Source: Ezakiella coagulans (GTDB lineage: Bacteria; Bacillota; Clostridia; Tissierellales; Peptoniphilaceae). From it: a DNA stretch of 64,000 bases. This document shows positions 17,144 through 26,917 of this stretch, piece by piece. The notes below the pieces were generated by a model. The model was given only the letters and a program-made list of their open reading frames with translations, was not told the DNA's origin and ran no database searches. Each line of letters begins with the position of its first letter. Within the stretch, counting starts at the first letter, position 1. The stretch spans positions 51,011 to 115,010 of the forward strand of contig NZ_QEKV01000006.1 in assembly GCF_003096635.1 (NCBI RefSeq). Reading direction: 5' to 3'. The position numbers and the translations under genes were made by a program.

Positions 17144-18346
17144 CTAATCCTCCAAATATAAGTATGCCTTGTATGCTGTGCTAAATGCAATTTGCAAGTT
17201 GTAGCCGCCTGTATTTGCAGCAACGTCCAAAACTTCACCAATAACAAATAATCTGTCTACCATTTTTGATTCCATAGTCTTAGGATTTATCTCGGAAACT
17301 TTTACACCACCATCAGTTATTATCGCTTCATCAAGTGGTCTTCTTGCAACAACCTTAAAATGCATATTTTTTATAATATTAGAAAGTCTTTGTCTTTCCT
17401 CTTTATTTATAATATTTGAATTTTTCTCCATATCTATATCAGAAAGTTCAAGAATAGGAGCAATCATATTAGAAAGTAAAAGATGATTCAAAGAGTTTTT
17501 TATCATTTTGTTGCCGGCTTCATCCAAATCTCTTTGAATTCGCATATTTAACTTTTCATCAGTAAGTGCAGGTTTTAAATCAAGACTTAAAATATCCCCT
17601 TTTTTAATAAAAGGGCTTAGTCTAAGTATAGTAGGTCCGCTTAAACCATAGTGGGTAAATAAGGCTTCTCCAAATTCGGATTTAATCTCTTTTTTGTTTC
17701 GAATTAATTTAAATTCAATATTTTTTAGAGATATCCCCATAAACACTTCTTTATATTTTGAGTCCGTTTCAATTCCGACAAGTGCAGGTCTAGGTTCTAT
17801 AATTGTGTGACCAAATGATTCTAAAAACTTATATCCATCACCGGTTGAGCCTGTTGTCGGATAGCTTAATCCTCCTGTTGCAACTACGAGATTATTGCAA
17901 ACATATTTGTTTTCATCTGTTAATATTATAAACTTTTCTTCTGATTTTTCTATATTTTTTACACGTTCATTAAATTTAAAAGTACAAGCATTGTTTTTGT
18001 AAAGACAATCTGTAACGTCTCTTGCCCTATCGCTTAAAGGGAAAATTCTGCCTCCCCTTTCAACCTTTGTTTTTAAATTTCTATTATTAAAAAAATCAAC
18101 GGTTCTGTTATTATCAAAATCATTAATAGCAGAATAAAGAAATTTTTGATTCGTGAAAATTTCTCCGAACAAATCTTCTTTAGAACATGCGTTTGTAATA
18201 TTGCATCTGCCTTTACCCGTTATATTAAGTTTTTTACCTGGATATTGATTCTTTTCAAGAACAAGAGTGTCCGCATTATTTAATAGTGCAGATAAAAATA
18301 GTCCTGCCGCTCCTGCTCCAATTATAATATTTTTATACTCATTCAT
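17144..18346 (-). CDS. FAD-dependent oxidoreductase of the HI0933/BaiN family
   Basis: A roughly 400-residue flavoprotein. The N-terminal dinucleotide-binding motif is GAGAAGLFLSALL, followed by EKNQYPGKKLNITGKGRCN, the hallmark of the HI0933 family. Near the C-terminus GGVKVSEINPKTMESK and NTGGYNLQIAFSTAYKA close the FAD site. The family is widespread but of unclear physiological substrate. The ATG at 18346 gives MNEYKN; it overlaps the regulator gene by 8 bases and has a weak binding site, so coupled translation is likely. An in-frame TTG at 18364 is the alternative. Confidence 0.85.
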   Translation of the reverse strand: MNEYKNIIIGAGAAGLFLSALLNNADTLVLEKNQYPGKKLNITGKGRCNITNACSKEDLFGEIFTNQKFLYSAINDFDNNRTVDFFNNRNLKTKVERGGRIFPLSDRARDVTDCLYKNNACTFKFNERVKNIEKSEEKFIILTDENKYVCNNLVVATGGLSYPTTGSTGDGYKFLESFGHTIIEPRPALVGIETDSKYKEVFMGISLKNIEFKLIRNKKEIKSEFGEALFTHYGLSGPTILRLSPFIKKGDILSLDLKPALTDEKLNMRIQRDLDEAGNKMIKNSLNHLLLSNMIAPILELSDIDMEKNSNIINKEERQRLSNIIKNMHFKVVARRPLDEAIITDGGVKVSEINPKTMESKMVDRLFVIGEVLDVAANTGGYNLQIAFSTAYKAYLYLED

Positions 18347-19205
18347 TTTCTTTACTGCTTTCAAATATATTATAGGTCTTCCATATAAATTCCATATTTG
18401 TAAGAGAATTTATAGTCTTTTGTTTATTTTTCAGACTTAAATCAATAATTATTGAATTAATAATAGCCATCGGCACAACAAGCGAGTCCACAAAGAATAA
18501 AATATTATTTTGCACTATTAAATTTATATCCGAAAACTTCACCAACGGATTATTCTCGCTATCCGTAAGCAAAATAAGTTTTGCTCCTTTAGAGCTAACA
18601 AATTTAAAAATATCATTTAGTGCACGCGTATATCTTGGGAAACTTATTGTAAAAACTATATCATTTTCATTTATATCAACCAATTCTTCGATAATTGTTG
18701 TTTCTTTCTCTCCTAAAATATAAACATTGTTTTTTATCAAACTTAAATAAAAATTGAAATAAGAAGCAAGATAATGTGACGTACGACATCCCAATATAAA
18801 TATCCTATTAGCATTGTTTAGCTCTGTTGATACTCGATTGATTTCTTCATTTGTTACATGCTCCCTAACTTTTCTAAGTGCCGCAATTTCCTCATCAATT
18901 GAAATCAAATTCCCATCAAGCTTTCTTTCTTCATTATTTAAAGAAAGCCTTTCGATAGATGTTCTTGTGCTTTTTATATATTCATTTATTAAAAGAACCA
19001 ATTCAGGATAACCTGTAAGTCCGATAGTTTGAGCAAATCTAACAACTGTGGACTCACTTATATTCAGTGTTTTTGAAAGATGCTTTCCTGTCATATCAAG
19101 AGGAATATCTGAAGAATTTAGAAGAAAATCAGCTATTCTTCTTTGCATTCTACTTAATTTCGAATAATGAATATCTATTATTTTTTCTAAATTATTATTT
19201 TGCAT
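18339..19205 (-). CDS. RpiR-family transcriptional regulator with SIS domain
   Basis: A 288-residue regulator. Residues 1-75 form the HTH_6 domain (LSRMQRRIADFLL, LSKTLNISESTVVRFAQTIGLTGYPEL). Residues about 115-250 form the sugar-isomerase (SIS) domain (RIFILGCRTSHYLASYF, DIVFTISFPRYTRALNDIF). SIS domains of this family bind phosphosugars, but neither neighbour is a sugar gene, so the ligand is not evident. It lies 7 bases after rluB and overlaps the flavoprotein gene, so it seems to be part of the long operon. Confidence 0.9.
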   Translation of the reverse strand: MQNNNLEKIIDIHYSKLSRMQRRIADFLLNSSDIPLDMTGKHLSKTLNISESTVVRFAQTIGLTGYPELVLLINEYIKSTRTSIERLSLNNEERKLDGNLISIDEEIAALRKVREHVTNEEINRVSTELNNANRIFILGCRTSHYLASYFNFYLSLIKNNVYILGEKETTIIEELVDINENDIVFTISFPRYTRALNDIFKFVSSKGAKLILLTDSENNPLVKFSDINLIVQNNILFFVDSLVVPMAIINSIIIDLSLKNKQKTINSLTNMEFIWKTYNIFESSKENE

Positions 19206-19212
19206 AAACCAC

Positions 19213-19941
19213 CTATAAATGTTTTTGTTTTAATTCATTTACATATAAAATCTCATCTTTTGTAAACACTCTATATTGGCCTTCTCTCACACCATCCAAA
19301 GATATTCTACCATGAGTAAGCCTTTTTAATTCTGTAACAGCAAAACCAAATTTTTCAAACATCCTTCTTATCTGTCTATTTTTACCTTCCGAAATAATTA
19401 TATGAAGTCTTGTTGAGTTTGATGTCCTTTTCTTTATTTCTATTTTACATTTTTTAGTTTTTCCATCGTCCAATAATACACCTTGTTCGATTGAATCTTT
19501 TGTATCATCTTTTAAATATCCGTTTAAACTTACCTCATATCTTTTTTTAATATTGTACGATGGATGTGTCATAATATTTGCAAAATCTCCATCATTTGTA
19601 TAAATTAAAAGCCCGGAAGTATCACTGTCCAAACGACCAACATTAAATAAATGTCCTTTATAATGAATCAAATTCCTAGCTAAATTTTTAGAATGAGGAT
19701 CTTTATTAGAAGATAAATAATTTAATGGCTTGTTTAAAACATAATATAAGTCTGCGTTTTGAATTTTTAATAGTTTATTTTTAACTTTTACAGCATCATT
19801 TTCAATATCAACCATATAACCCGGCTCATTAATCACCTCGCCATTAACAGCGACAAGTCCATTAAGCACGAGTTCATCAGCTTTTCTTCTCGATGCGAAT
19901 CCACATGCAGCAATGTATTTATTTATTCTCATTTCACCCAT
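19213..19941 (-). CDS. rluB: 23S rRNA pseudouridine synthase, RluB/RsuA family
   Basis: A 242-residue pseudouridine synthase. An N-terminal S4 RNA-binding domain (MRINKYIAACGFASRRKADEL) is followed by the catalytic domain with the active-site aspartate in NVGRLDSDTSGLLIYTNDG and the conserved SEGKNRQIRRMFE. The start at 19941 is supported by AAGGGGAG. It lies downstream of scpB, as in many Firmicutes (scpA-scpB-rluB). The exact uridine cannot be told from sequence alone. Confidence 0.93.
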   Translation of the reverse strand: MGEMRINKYIAACGFASRRKADELVLNGLVAVNGEVINEPGYMVDIENDAVKVKNKLLKIQNADLYYVLNKPLNYLSSNKDPHSKNLARNLIHYKGHLFNVGRLDSDTSGLLIYTNDGDFANIMTHPSYNIKKRYEVSLNGYLKDDTKDSIEQGVLLDDGKTKKCKIEIKKRTSNSTRLHIIISEGKNRQIRRMFEKFGFAVTELKRLTHGRISLDGVREGQYRVFTKDEILYVNELKQKHL

Positions 19942-19960
19942 ATAAATCTCCCCTTAAAAT

Positions 19961-20548
19961 CTATTCATCCTCTTCCGTATCCATTATAAAATCTATATCT
20001 TCATCTTTTATTTCAGTAAATTTGAGTTTTTCTTTTATCTCGTCTCTGTCCATCAAAGGCGGCAAATCATCTAGACTATCAATATTAAAAGTCATTAAAA
20101 ATTTATCGGTCACTTTATATACAAACGGTTTTCCAGGTGCTTTTAATCGTCCAACTTCATATATAAGTTCATTTTTTAAAAGATTTTGAATAGAGCCGTC
20201 GGAATTTACTCCTCTCACATTATCGACAACAGCTTTAGTCGTCGGTCCCAAGTAAGCAATAACAGAAAGTGTCTCCATATTTGCCTCTGTTATATTTTTC
20301 TTCAATACTTGAATCCCGAATGACTTTATAGACTCTCCATATTCCGGATTTGTGCTGAATGTAACCAAGCCTCCCGCCACTTGAAGTCTTATTCCTCTCT
20401 CGCTGTAATCCGTTTTTAGTTCTTCTATTATTTTTTTAACCTTTGAAATCTCAACTTCAAAAAAATTGGCGATTTCCTTTACTTCAATCGAATCCCCCCA
20501 AGCAAAAATCAAAGCTTCTATAGAGTTTTTTAAATATAAATTGTCCAT
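19961..20548 (-). CDS. scpB: segregation and condensation protein B
   Basis: A 195-residue winged-helix kleisin-interacting protein of the SMC-ScpA-ScpB condensin. The N-terminus SIEALIFAWGDSIEVKEIA and the EANMETLSVIAYLGPTTKA segment are typical. The C-terminus is acidic (MDTEEDE). It overlaps scpA by one base. The smc gene itself is not in the window. Confidence 0.95.
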   Translation of the reverse strand: MDNLYLKNSIEALIFAWGDSIEVKEIANFFEVEISKVKKIIEELKTDYSERGIRLQVAGGLVTFSTNPEYGESIKSFGIQVLKKNITEANMETLSVIAYLGPTTKAVVDNVRGVNSDGSIQNLLKNELIYEVGRLKAPGKPFVYKVTDKFLMTFNIDSLDDLPPLMDRDEIKEKLKFTEIKDEDIDFIMDTEEDE

Positions 20549-21252
20549 TATTTCTTCTCCAAATATATGTCTGAAAAATTTTCTTCCTGATAAAAGTTAA
20601 TTTTTCCTTGGTTCAAAAGTTCAAGCACTGCCAAAAATGCAGTAATAATAAAATTCTTTTCTTTTTTATTGACTACTTTACTAAAATCAAGTTTGTTTAA
20701 TTTATTTATGTCTTCTATAATTGACTGAGCTAAATATTCAACTTTGTACTTGTCTTTAAAAATTACAGTCTGCGAGTCTGTACCCTCGTCCTCAAATGCC
20801 CCGTTTAAGAGTCTGTTAATAGAACTATTTAGTCTATAAGTGCTTCCGACAACTTTAAAATCCGTCCCTATATCAAACGAATTTAAATCTGTATATCTTG
20901 TAAAACTAAGCTTATTTTTATCGTAAAGCTTTCTTAAAACTTCGGATTGAAATTTAAATTTGCTATACAAAATCAATTGCTCAACAAGGTCTGATTGCAG
21001 ATTTTCACTATCATCTAAATCTTTTGGCAAAAGCATTTTTGTTTTTATATTAATAAGAGTTGCCGCTAAATATAAAAATTCAACTCTTATTTCAATATTT
21101 AAAGCGGAAGCTTTACTTAAATAATCCAGATATTGTGATGTTATATCATTTATATTAACATCATATATATCTATTTTATTTTTTCTTATAAGATCCAGTA
21201 ATAAATCAAATGGGCCACTATATGTTTCAATATTTATATCAATGGTGCTCAT
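20548..21252 (-). CDS. scpA: segregation and condensation protein A
   Basis: A 234-residue kleisin that bridges the SMC heads. The N-terminal IETYSGPFDLLLDLIRKNKIDIYDVNI is diagnostic, and the C-terminal winged helix ITAFLAVLELLNQGKI is present. The ATG at 21252 forms an ATGA overlap with the stop of the upstream M50 protease gene, which fixes the start. Confidence 0.95.
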   Translation of the reverse strand: MSTIDINIETYSGPFDLLLDLIRKNKIDIYDVNINDITSQYLDYLSKASALNIEIRVEFLYLAATLINIKTKMLLPKDLDDSENLQSDLVEQLILYSKFKFQSEVLRKLYDKNKLSFTRYTDLNSFDIGTDFKVVGSTYRLNSSINRLLNGAFEDEGTDSQTVIFKDKYKVEYLAQSIIEDINKLNKLDFSKVVNKKEKNFIITAFLAVLELLNQGKINFYQEENFSDIYLEKK

Positions 21253-21836
21253 GATACCATCCACAAAAATACCGGTTGAATAACCATTCCTAAAAATTTT
21301 GATACTGCCCCTGAAATAATTAAAGCAAGAAGTATAAGCTGTGTATATCTGTTGTATTTGTGAACTTCATATGCTGTAGTTTCAGGGAAAAACGACAAAA
21401 TGATATTTGATCCGTCAAGCGGCGGTAATGGAATTAAATTAAAAAATGCTAGATTTAGATTGTAAATTATAAAATAAAATACAAAATCCCTTACAACTTC
21501 ACTACTAAACGAAATATCTTTTGCGACTCTTGCAGTTATAAATGCCAACAAAAAATTTATCGTAATTCCGGCAATACTTACAAAAAACATTCCTACATTG
21601 TAATTCTTAAGTTTTGAAGAATTTACAGGAACAGGATTAGCCCATCCAAATTTAAACACCAAGAGACTTATAATTCCAAAAATATCGAGGTGTTTAAGTG
21701 GATTTAATGTGAGCCTACCTGACCTTTTTGCTGTATCATCGCCGAAAATATATGCTACAAGTCCGTGTGCTAACTCGTGTAAAACGATAGCTATTAACAA
21801 TGCCGCCATACTTATAAAAAATGTTTTATTAAACAT
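21249..21836 (-). CDS. site-2 protease family (M50) membrane metalloprotease
   Basis: A 195-residue multi-pass membrane protein with the zinc motif HELAHG (HExxH) in the first membrane helix and NLIPLPPLDGSN as the third-ligand NPxPPLDG motif. Four to five hydrophobic segments are visible. It is a short YwhC/YdiL-type member without PDZ domain. It sits immediately upstream of scpA, a conserved arrangement in Firmicutes. Its substrate is unknown. Confidence 0.9.
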   Translation of the reverse strand: MFNKTFFISMAALLIAIVLHELAHGLVAYIFGDDTAKRSGRLTLNPLKHLDIFGIISLLVFKFGWANPVPVNSSKLKNYNVGMFFVSIAGITINFLLAFITARVAKDISFSSEVVRDFVFYFIIYNLNLAFFNLIPLPPLDGSNIILSFFPETTAYEVHKYNRYTQLILLALIISGAVSKFLGMVIQPVFLWMVS

Positions 21837-23122
21837 TAAATCACCTCATAAATTATCTTTTGTTCTAAAATTGATTCCTTTATTTCAAAAGATCCTTCTA
21901 TACATTCAGTTAATGTGTCTGTATTATTATTTGAATATACGGTAAATAAAATATCTCCTTTTTTAACGTTTTCACCGTTAGTTTTGTTAAAATATATTCC
22001 TGCTCCATAGTCTATAGAATCTTCTTTTCTCTCTCTACCCGCACCGGAAATCAAAGAAATCTCTCCGAATTTTAATGCATCATAATAAACATATCCGCTA
22101 GACTCTGCTTTTACTTGAACAGCAATTTTAGAAAGTTTGAATTTTGACGTGTCTTCTATAAATGAAACATTTCCATGTTGTAAACTTACGAGTTCTTTAA
22201 ATTTCGAAAAAGCTTTTCCACTTAATATCGAATCATCAACCATCTTTTCTGCCTCGGTTTTGGATATATTTTTAAGTAATCCCAAAACTTCAACTGCTAT
22301 AGACTTTGTTATTTCATAAGAAGACGACTTTCTCTTGCCCGCTAAAACTTCAACCGCCTCAATAACTTCTAGACTATTGCCAACGGTATATCCAATTGGG
22401 CAGTCCATGTCGCTCAAAATAATTTTACACATACGTCCATGTTTAACAGCAATATCTTTCATAAGATTTGCAAGTTTACGGGCCTCATTTATGTCTTTCA
22501 TAAATGCACCCTTACCAACTTTTAAATCAATGATAAGTGCTTTATTCTTTATAGCTAGTTTTTTCGACATTATTGAAGATGCTATAAGCGGAATACTGTC
22601 AATTGTTGCGGTAACATCTCTAAGTTCATAAAATATTTTATCCGACGGTGCTAAACATGATGTTTGTGCACAAATAACCGCACCTATATCTTTTGCCTGT
22701 TTTAGTATTTCGCTATTTGAAAGATGTATATTAAATCCCGGAATACTTTCAAGTTTATCAAGAGTCCCACCTGTCATACCAAGCCCTCTCCCGCTCATCT
22801 TCACAACCGGAATTCCGAGAGATGCAATTATAGGAACTAAAATCAATGTAATTTTATCTCCTACACCACCTGTTGAGTGTTTATCAAAAGAAAATTCTGA
22901 GATTCCTTCAATATCCAAAACATCTCCCGTTTCAACCATTGCATTTGTAAGATTTGAAGCCTCATCTGCAGTCATTCCATTTAAATATGTTGCCATTAAA
23001 AAAGCGGCAACTTGATAATCCGGGACTTCGTTTTTGACAACTTTCCCTACAAAGAAATCAAGTTCTTCTTTTGTTAACTCATATGAATCTCTTTTCTTCG
23101 AAATAATATCAGTTATTCTCAT
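21836..23122 (-). CDS. pdp: pyrimidine-nucleoside phosphorylase
   Basis: A roughly 428-residue enzyme splitting thymidine, deoxyuridine or uridine with phosphate. The signature region is KMSGRGLGMTGGTLDKLES, the phosphate-binding loop KHSTGGVGDK and the substrate stretch LRDVTATIDSIPLIASSIMSKKLA. The C-terminal domain has ISGAGRERKEDSIDYGAG. The start ATG at 23122 lies inside the NUDIX gene. It could be called deoA, but the sequence fits the Gram-positive pyrimidine phosphorylase type. It likely serves nucleoside salvage. Confidence 0.93.
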   Translation of the reverse strand: MRITDIISKKRDSYELTKEELDFFVGKVVKNEVPDYQVAAFLMATYLNGMTADEASNLTNAMVETGDVLDIEGISEFSFDKHSTGGVGDKITLILVPIIASLGIPVVKMSGRGLGMTGGTLDKLESIPGFNIHLSNSEILKQAKDIGAVICAQTSCLAPSDKIFYELRDVTATIDSIPLIASSIMSKKLAIKNKALIIDLKVGKGAFMKDINEARKLANLMKDIAVKHGRMCKIILSDMDCPIGYTVGNSLEVIEAVEVLAGKRKSSSYEITKSIAVEVLGLLKNISKTEAEKMVDDSILSGKAFSKFKELVSLQHGNVSFIEDTSKFKLSKIAVQVKAESSGYVYYDALKFGEISLISGAGRERKEDSIDYGAGIYFNKTNGENVKKGDILFTVYSNNNTDTLTECIEGSFEIKESILEQKIIYEVI

Positions 23123-23645
23123 CAATATACTCTTTCGCCAAGAAATACGCCATTATTGTTTTTGCATCCTTAATTTCCAGATTATCTATTTTTTCTTTGA
23201 TCTCATCTAAAGACATTTCAAGAACCTCAATTGCCTCATCATCTCTTTCGTGTTCTGATATCTCGATTTCATCGCTAATAAAAAAATGTATTTTTTCAGT
23301 TGTATATCCCGGACTTGAATAAGACATAATTAAATAATTTAAATTCTTTGCAACTAGACCTGTCTCTTCTTCAAGTTCGCGAGCAGCAGCATCAATAGGA
23401 GTTTCTCCTTTCATAACACCGCCCGCCGGAATTTCTATAAGAATTTCTTCGACCGGTTTTCTGAAATGTTTAAGCAAAACAATTTTATTGTTTCTGATAG
23501 CTATAATGGCTGCAACGTCACCGTGAACTACAACTTCCCTTTTTGAATATCTTCTATTTGGAAGTTCAACAGAATCAACCCTTAAATTAATAACTTTGCC
23601 TTCATAAATGTTTTCAGACTTAATAGTCGTTTCAGTATAATCCAT
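23109..23645 (-). CDS. NUDIX hydrolase, ADP-ribose pyrophosphatase type
   Basis: A 178-residue NUDIX enzyme. The Nudix box reads GGVMKGETPIDAAA followed by RELEEETGL, a full match to Gx5Ex7REUxEExGU. The upstream IPAGG and downstream SPGYTTEKIHFF are typical of NudF/ADP-ribose pyrophosphatases. The ATG at 23645 follows AGAGG. Overlap with pdp by 14 bases links it to nucleoside salvage. Confidence 0.9.
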   Translation of the reverse strand: MDYTETTIKSENIYEGKVINLRVDSVELPNRRYSKREVVVHGDVAAIIAIRNNKIVLLKHFRKPVEEILIEIPAGGVMKGETPIDAAARELEEETGLVAKNLNYLIMSYSSPGYTTEKIHFFISDEIEISEHERDDEAIEVLEMSLDEIKEKIDNLEIKDAKTIMAYFLAKEYIDENN

Positions 23646-23649
23646 TACA

Positions 23650-25341
23650 TTACCTCTTTTCATCCAACAATAGCTTTGCATTCTTAAGAGTTTCAGAAGT
23701 TATAGAGTCTCCACTCAAAAGTCTTGCAATCTCTTCAACTCTTTCATTTTCGTTCAATTTCTTTATATAAGAAACTGTTTCATCATCAATATCTTTTTTG
23801 GTTATTTTATAGTGGCTATCAGCCTTACTTATAATTTGTGGCAAATGACTGATAATTAAAACCTGACGCTTTTCAGCCAATTTTTCGAGTCTCTTACCAA
23901 CTGTGTTTGCAACTTTACCTGACAAACCCGCATCAATTTCATCGAAAACAAATGTTTTGTAATTATTTGCATCTGACAATACATTTTTAAAAGCAAGCAT
24001 AAATCTTGACATTTCTCCACCAGAAATAATTTCTCTTATAGGCTTAAATGATGAACCTTTATTTGTTTTTGCTAAAAATTCAACCTCGTCAATTCCTTTT
24101 TCTGTTGGTTTCGACACACTGAATTGAACCTTGAACACACTGTTTTGCATATCGAGTTCATGAAGTTCATCCGATAGATTGCTTTCAAGTTTTTCAGCCG
24201 CACTTTTTCGCAAACTCGTAATCTTTAGAGCTAAATCGTTGTATTGTTGCTCCTTAACTTTTATGCTATCTTTTATCTCTTGAATTCTTTCATCTAAATA
24301 TTTTAGATCATTTAAATCTTCTTCAAGCTCAGCTTTCTTTTTCAAAACCCCATCTATGTCTGTAGAATACTTCTTTTCAAGCATTTGAAGTCTCGAAAGT
24401 CTCAAGCTTAATTCTTCAATTCTTGACTCGTCATAATCCGTTCCTATATAACCTGCAATAACACTTGAAATATCTTCTAATTCATACATAGATGTTTTCA
24501 TTCTTTCAATCAGCCCATCAACATCCGAAATATAACTCGAAATCTTCTCAAGACTATTTATTGACTCGCCCAGCTTTGCAAGCACATCGTTATTCTCAAA
24601 CTGCTCGTCACTGCCTCTTAAATTATTATCAACATTAGAGAGAGTTTCCTGTATCAATTCTTGGTTTTGAAGTTTTTTAAGTTCATCTTTTATCTCATCC
24701 ATCTCACCTGAAACTGGATTTATATCATTTATCTCATTTATTTGAAATTCAATATAATCGATTTCCGAATCTAAATTACTGCTTTTTTCAAGAAAATTTT
24801 TAAGAGATTTATTTAATTCTCTGATCTCGTTAAAGACCTGTCTCAACTCATTCTCGAGCTTATCATATTCATCAGAAAAATCTATTCTTGTAGCTTTATT
24901 TATTATTGATAAATAGTTGTCCTTGTCGAGCAATAATTGATGCTCATATTGACCGTAAATGTCACATAAATATGCACTAATCTCCTTCAAGTCGGCAAGC
25001 GTTGCAGAAAAACCGTTTATCCTCGAAACAGTCGGATAATCAAGATAGATATCTCTTCTTATTATCACCGTTTCTTCATCAATGTCACTGATAAGCCCCT
25101 TTTCATCAAGAAGTGTCTTGAGTTCATCAGTTAAGCTGAATACCGCTTCAATAACAGAATGGTCAGTCCCCGTCTTAATCATAGACTTACTTGCTCTTTC
25201 GCCCAAAGCAACTGACAAAGCTTCAAAGATTATACTTTTACCGGCTCCTGTTTCACCCGAAAGAATATTGAGTCCTTTCGTAAACATAATATCCGATTCT
25301 TTAATAAGTGCAAAATTATTAATTTTTAAATTTAAAAGCAT
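23650..25341 (-). CDS. recN: DNA repair protein RecN
   Basis: A 563-residue SMC-like ATPase of double-strand break repair. The N-terminal lobe has MLLNLKINNFALIKESDI and the P-loop GETGAGKSI. A central coiled coil spans about 150-380. The C-terminal lobe carries the signature EIISGGEMSRFMLAFK, Walker B FVFDEIDAGLSG and VLIISHLPQI. The ATG at 25341 follows GGAGGG. Unlike the split ATPase at the left edge of the window, this protein has both lobes in one chain. It lies next to tlyA as in other Firmicutes, though argR, often found between them, is missing. Confidence 0.97.
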   Translation of the reverse strand: MLLNLKINNFALIKESDIMFTKGLNILSGETGAGKSIIFEALSVALGERASKSMIKTGTDHSVIEAVFSLTDELKTLLDEKGLISDIDEETVIIRRDIYLDYPTVSRINGFSATLADLKEISAYLCDIYGQYEHQLLLDKDNYLSIINKATRIDFSDEYDKLENELRQVFNEIRELNKSLKNFLEKSSNLDSEIDYIEFQINEINDINPVSGEMDEIKDELKKLQNQELIQETLSNVDNNLRGSDEQFENNDVLAKLGESINSLEKISSYISDVDGLIERMKTSMYELEDISSVIAGYIGTDYDESRIEELSLRLSRLQMLEKKYSTDIDGVLKKKAELEEDLNDLKYLDERIQEIKDSIKVKEQQYNDLALKITSLRKSAAEKLESNLSDELHELDMQNSVFKVQFSVSKPTEKGIDEVEFLAKTNKGSSFKPIREIISGGEMSRFMLAFKNVLSDANNYKTFVFDEIDAGLSGKVANTVGKRLEKLAEKRQVLIISHLPQIISKADSHYKITKKDIDDETVSYIKKLNENERVEEIARLLSGDSITSETLKNAKLLLDEKR

Positions 25342-25358
25342 CCGCACCCTCCAATGAA

Positions 25359-26072
25359 CTATATTTGAAACCTTGCAAGAAATTCCTTATTGCCGGCTTT
25401 CCCTTTTATTGGTGATTCTATTATACCACAAAACTTAAATCCATGCATATCAAACGCATTTTTTACATTCTCTATAACCTTTAAATGTTTTGCCGGATCT
25501 AAAACAATACCTCTTTTACTTACACCTTTTCTTCCGACCTCAAATTGAGGCTTTATTAAAACTATGACTTCAGTATTTTCTTTGCTCATTTTGGCAATAT
25601 CATCAATAATCGCTTCAATTGAAATAAAACTCACATCGCATACAATTATATCAAAAACTAAACCTTTTTTTGAAAAATCTCTTATATCAGTTTCTTCGAA
25701 AAGATGAATTTTATCAATGTCTTTAAGACTTTCATGGAATTGATCCTTACCGACGTCTACACTATAGACCTCTCTAGCTCCATATCTTATAAGACATTCC
25801 GTAAAACCGCCTGTGCTCGAGCCAATGTCAAGGCAACATTTTTCGTGCAAATCTACATCAAAATTTAAAATTGCAGCTTCCAGTTTGTTGCCGGCTCGAC
25901 TCACGTATATATTTTCCTCGTCAATGATTTTTATAATGTTTTTATCTGTAACATCAAATGAAGGCTTTTCTATTATAGTATCATCAACCGAAACTCTGCC
26001 TCGCTTTATAAGGTCTTTTGCTTTCGAGCGAGTAATTTCATTTTCGGTACTTAAATAAAGATCAAGCCTCAT
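25359..26072 (-). CDS. tlyA: TlyA family rRNA 2'-O-methyltransferase
   Basis: A 237-residue protein with an N-terminal S4 domain (MRLDLYLSTENEITRSKAKDLIKRGRV) and an FtsJ-type Rossmann methyltransferase (CLDIGSSTGGFTECLI, DIIVCDVSFISIEAII, VLIKPQFEVGRKGVSKRG). Members methylate 16S/23S rRNA cytidines; some were described as haemolysins. It overlaps the prenyl synthase gene by 11 bases and precedes recN. Confidence 0.93.
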   Translation of the reverse strand: MRLDLYLSTENEITRSKAKDLIKRGRVSVDDTIIEKPSFDVTDKNIIKIIDEENIYVSRAGNKLEAAILNFDVDLHEKCCLDIGSSTGGFTECLIRYGAREVYSVDVGKDQFHESLKDIDKIHLFEETDIRDFSKKGLVFDIIVCDVSFISIEAIIDDIAKMSKENTEVIVLIKPQFEVGRKGVSKRGIVLDPAKHLKVIENVKNAFDMHGFKFCGIIESPIKGKAGNKEFLARFQI

Positions 26073-26904
26073 TTTTTATATATTCTTCAGAAAACAAATA
26101 ATTGACAAGCTCATCAAAATAAGAAGTATCAATTTCGTTCGATAAATCCTTAAGTAGAGCCTCTATATGTGTTTTTTTCTCATTTATAAGATTTATAATA
26201 TTTATATTGTGTTTTTTATAAAACTCATCATTTTCATGGTCCATAAAGTCATCTAATATTTGAAATGATTCACCAATTAAAAGAGCAAGTTCATCAAGTT
26301 TATCTATAGTCTCTCTTACTGTGCCAAGATATTTTGCCGTTCCTGTAATAGAAGCTCTGAACAAATTTGCTGTCTTTTTAATAATAACATTTTTATAATC
26401 ATTTACATTTTCGGCTCTGCTTTCAAAAGCCTGTCCGTCAATCATTCCGGACGCTCCCGCCATATTAAAAACAAATTTATATGCATCAATTTTTTCATTC
26501 TTACCCGAATTGAAATCATCATCAAATGCCATTTCACTAGCAAGACTAAGTAATGCATCTCCTGCCAATAAACCAATCATATTCCCATATTTCTTATGTG
26601 TGCTCTCCTTGCCTCTTCTATAATCATCATTATCCATTTCAGGTAGATCATCATGAACAAGGCTATAATTGTGTATAAGTTCAATCACAGAGGCAAAATG
26701 GTAAATTTTAACAGGCTCAACTTTTAAAGACTGTGCAGTCAAAAAAGTAAAAATAGGTCTTATTCTTTTTCCTCCTCTAAAAATTGAATAAGATACTGAA
26801 TCCTTCAATTCTCTTGAAAGATATTCTTTTGAATCAATATATTTTTGTAGATAACTTTCAAAAGACTCTATATTTGAGCTATATTTTAAAATCACTTTAT
26901 TCAT
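26062..26904 (-). CDS. ispA: polyprenyl synthetase (geranyl/farnesyl diphosphate synthase type)
   Basis: A 280-residue trans-prenyltransferase. The first aspartate-rich motif is DDLPEMDND and the second DDFMD (within FQILDDFMDHEND); GGKRIRPIF binds diphosphate. Length and position after xseB match IspA. It uses IPP and DMAPP from the MEP pathway, whose last enzyme is encoded at 13273-15579. The ATG at 26904 is chosen because the longer frame overlaps xseB and matches nothing in the family. Confidence 0.92.
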   Translation of the reverse strand: MNKVILKYSSNIESFESYLQKYIDSKEYLSRELKDSVSYSIFRGGKRIRPIFTFLTAQSLKVEPVKIYHFASVIELIHNYSLVHDDLPEMDNDDYRRGKESTHKKYGNMIGLLAGDALLSLASEMAFDDDFNSGKNEKIDAYKFVFNMAGASGMIDGQAFESRAENVNDYKNVIIKKTANLFRASITGTAKYLGTVRETIDKLDELALLIGESFQILDDFMDHENDEFYKKHNINIINLINEKKTHIEALLKDLSNEIDTSYFDELVNYLFSEEYIKNEA

Positions 26905-26917
26905 TTTAATATTCGTC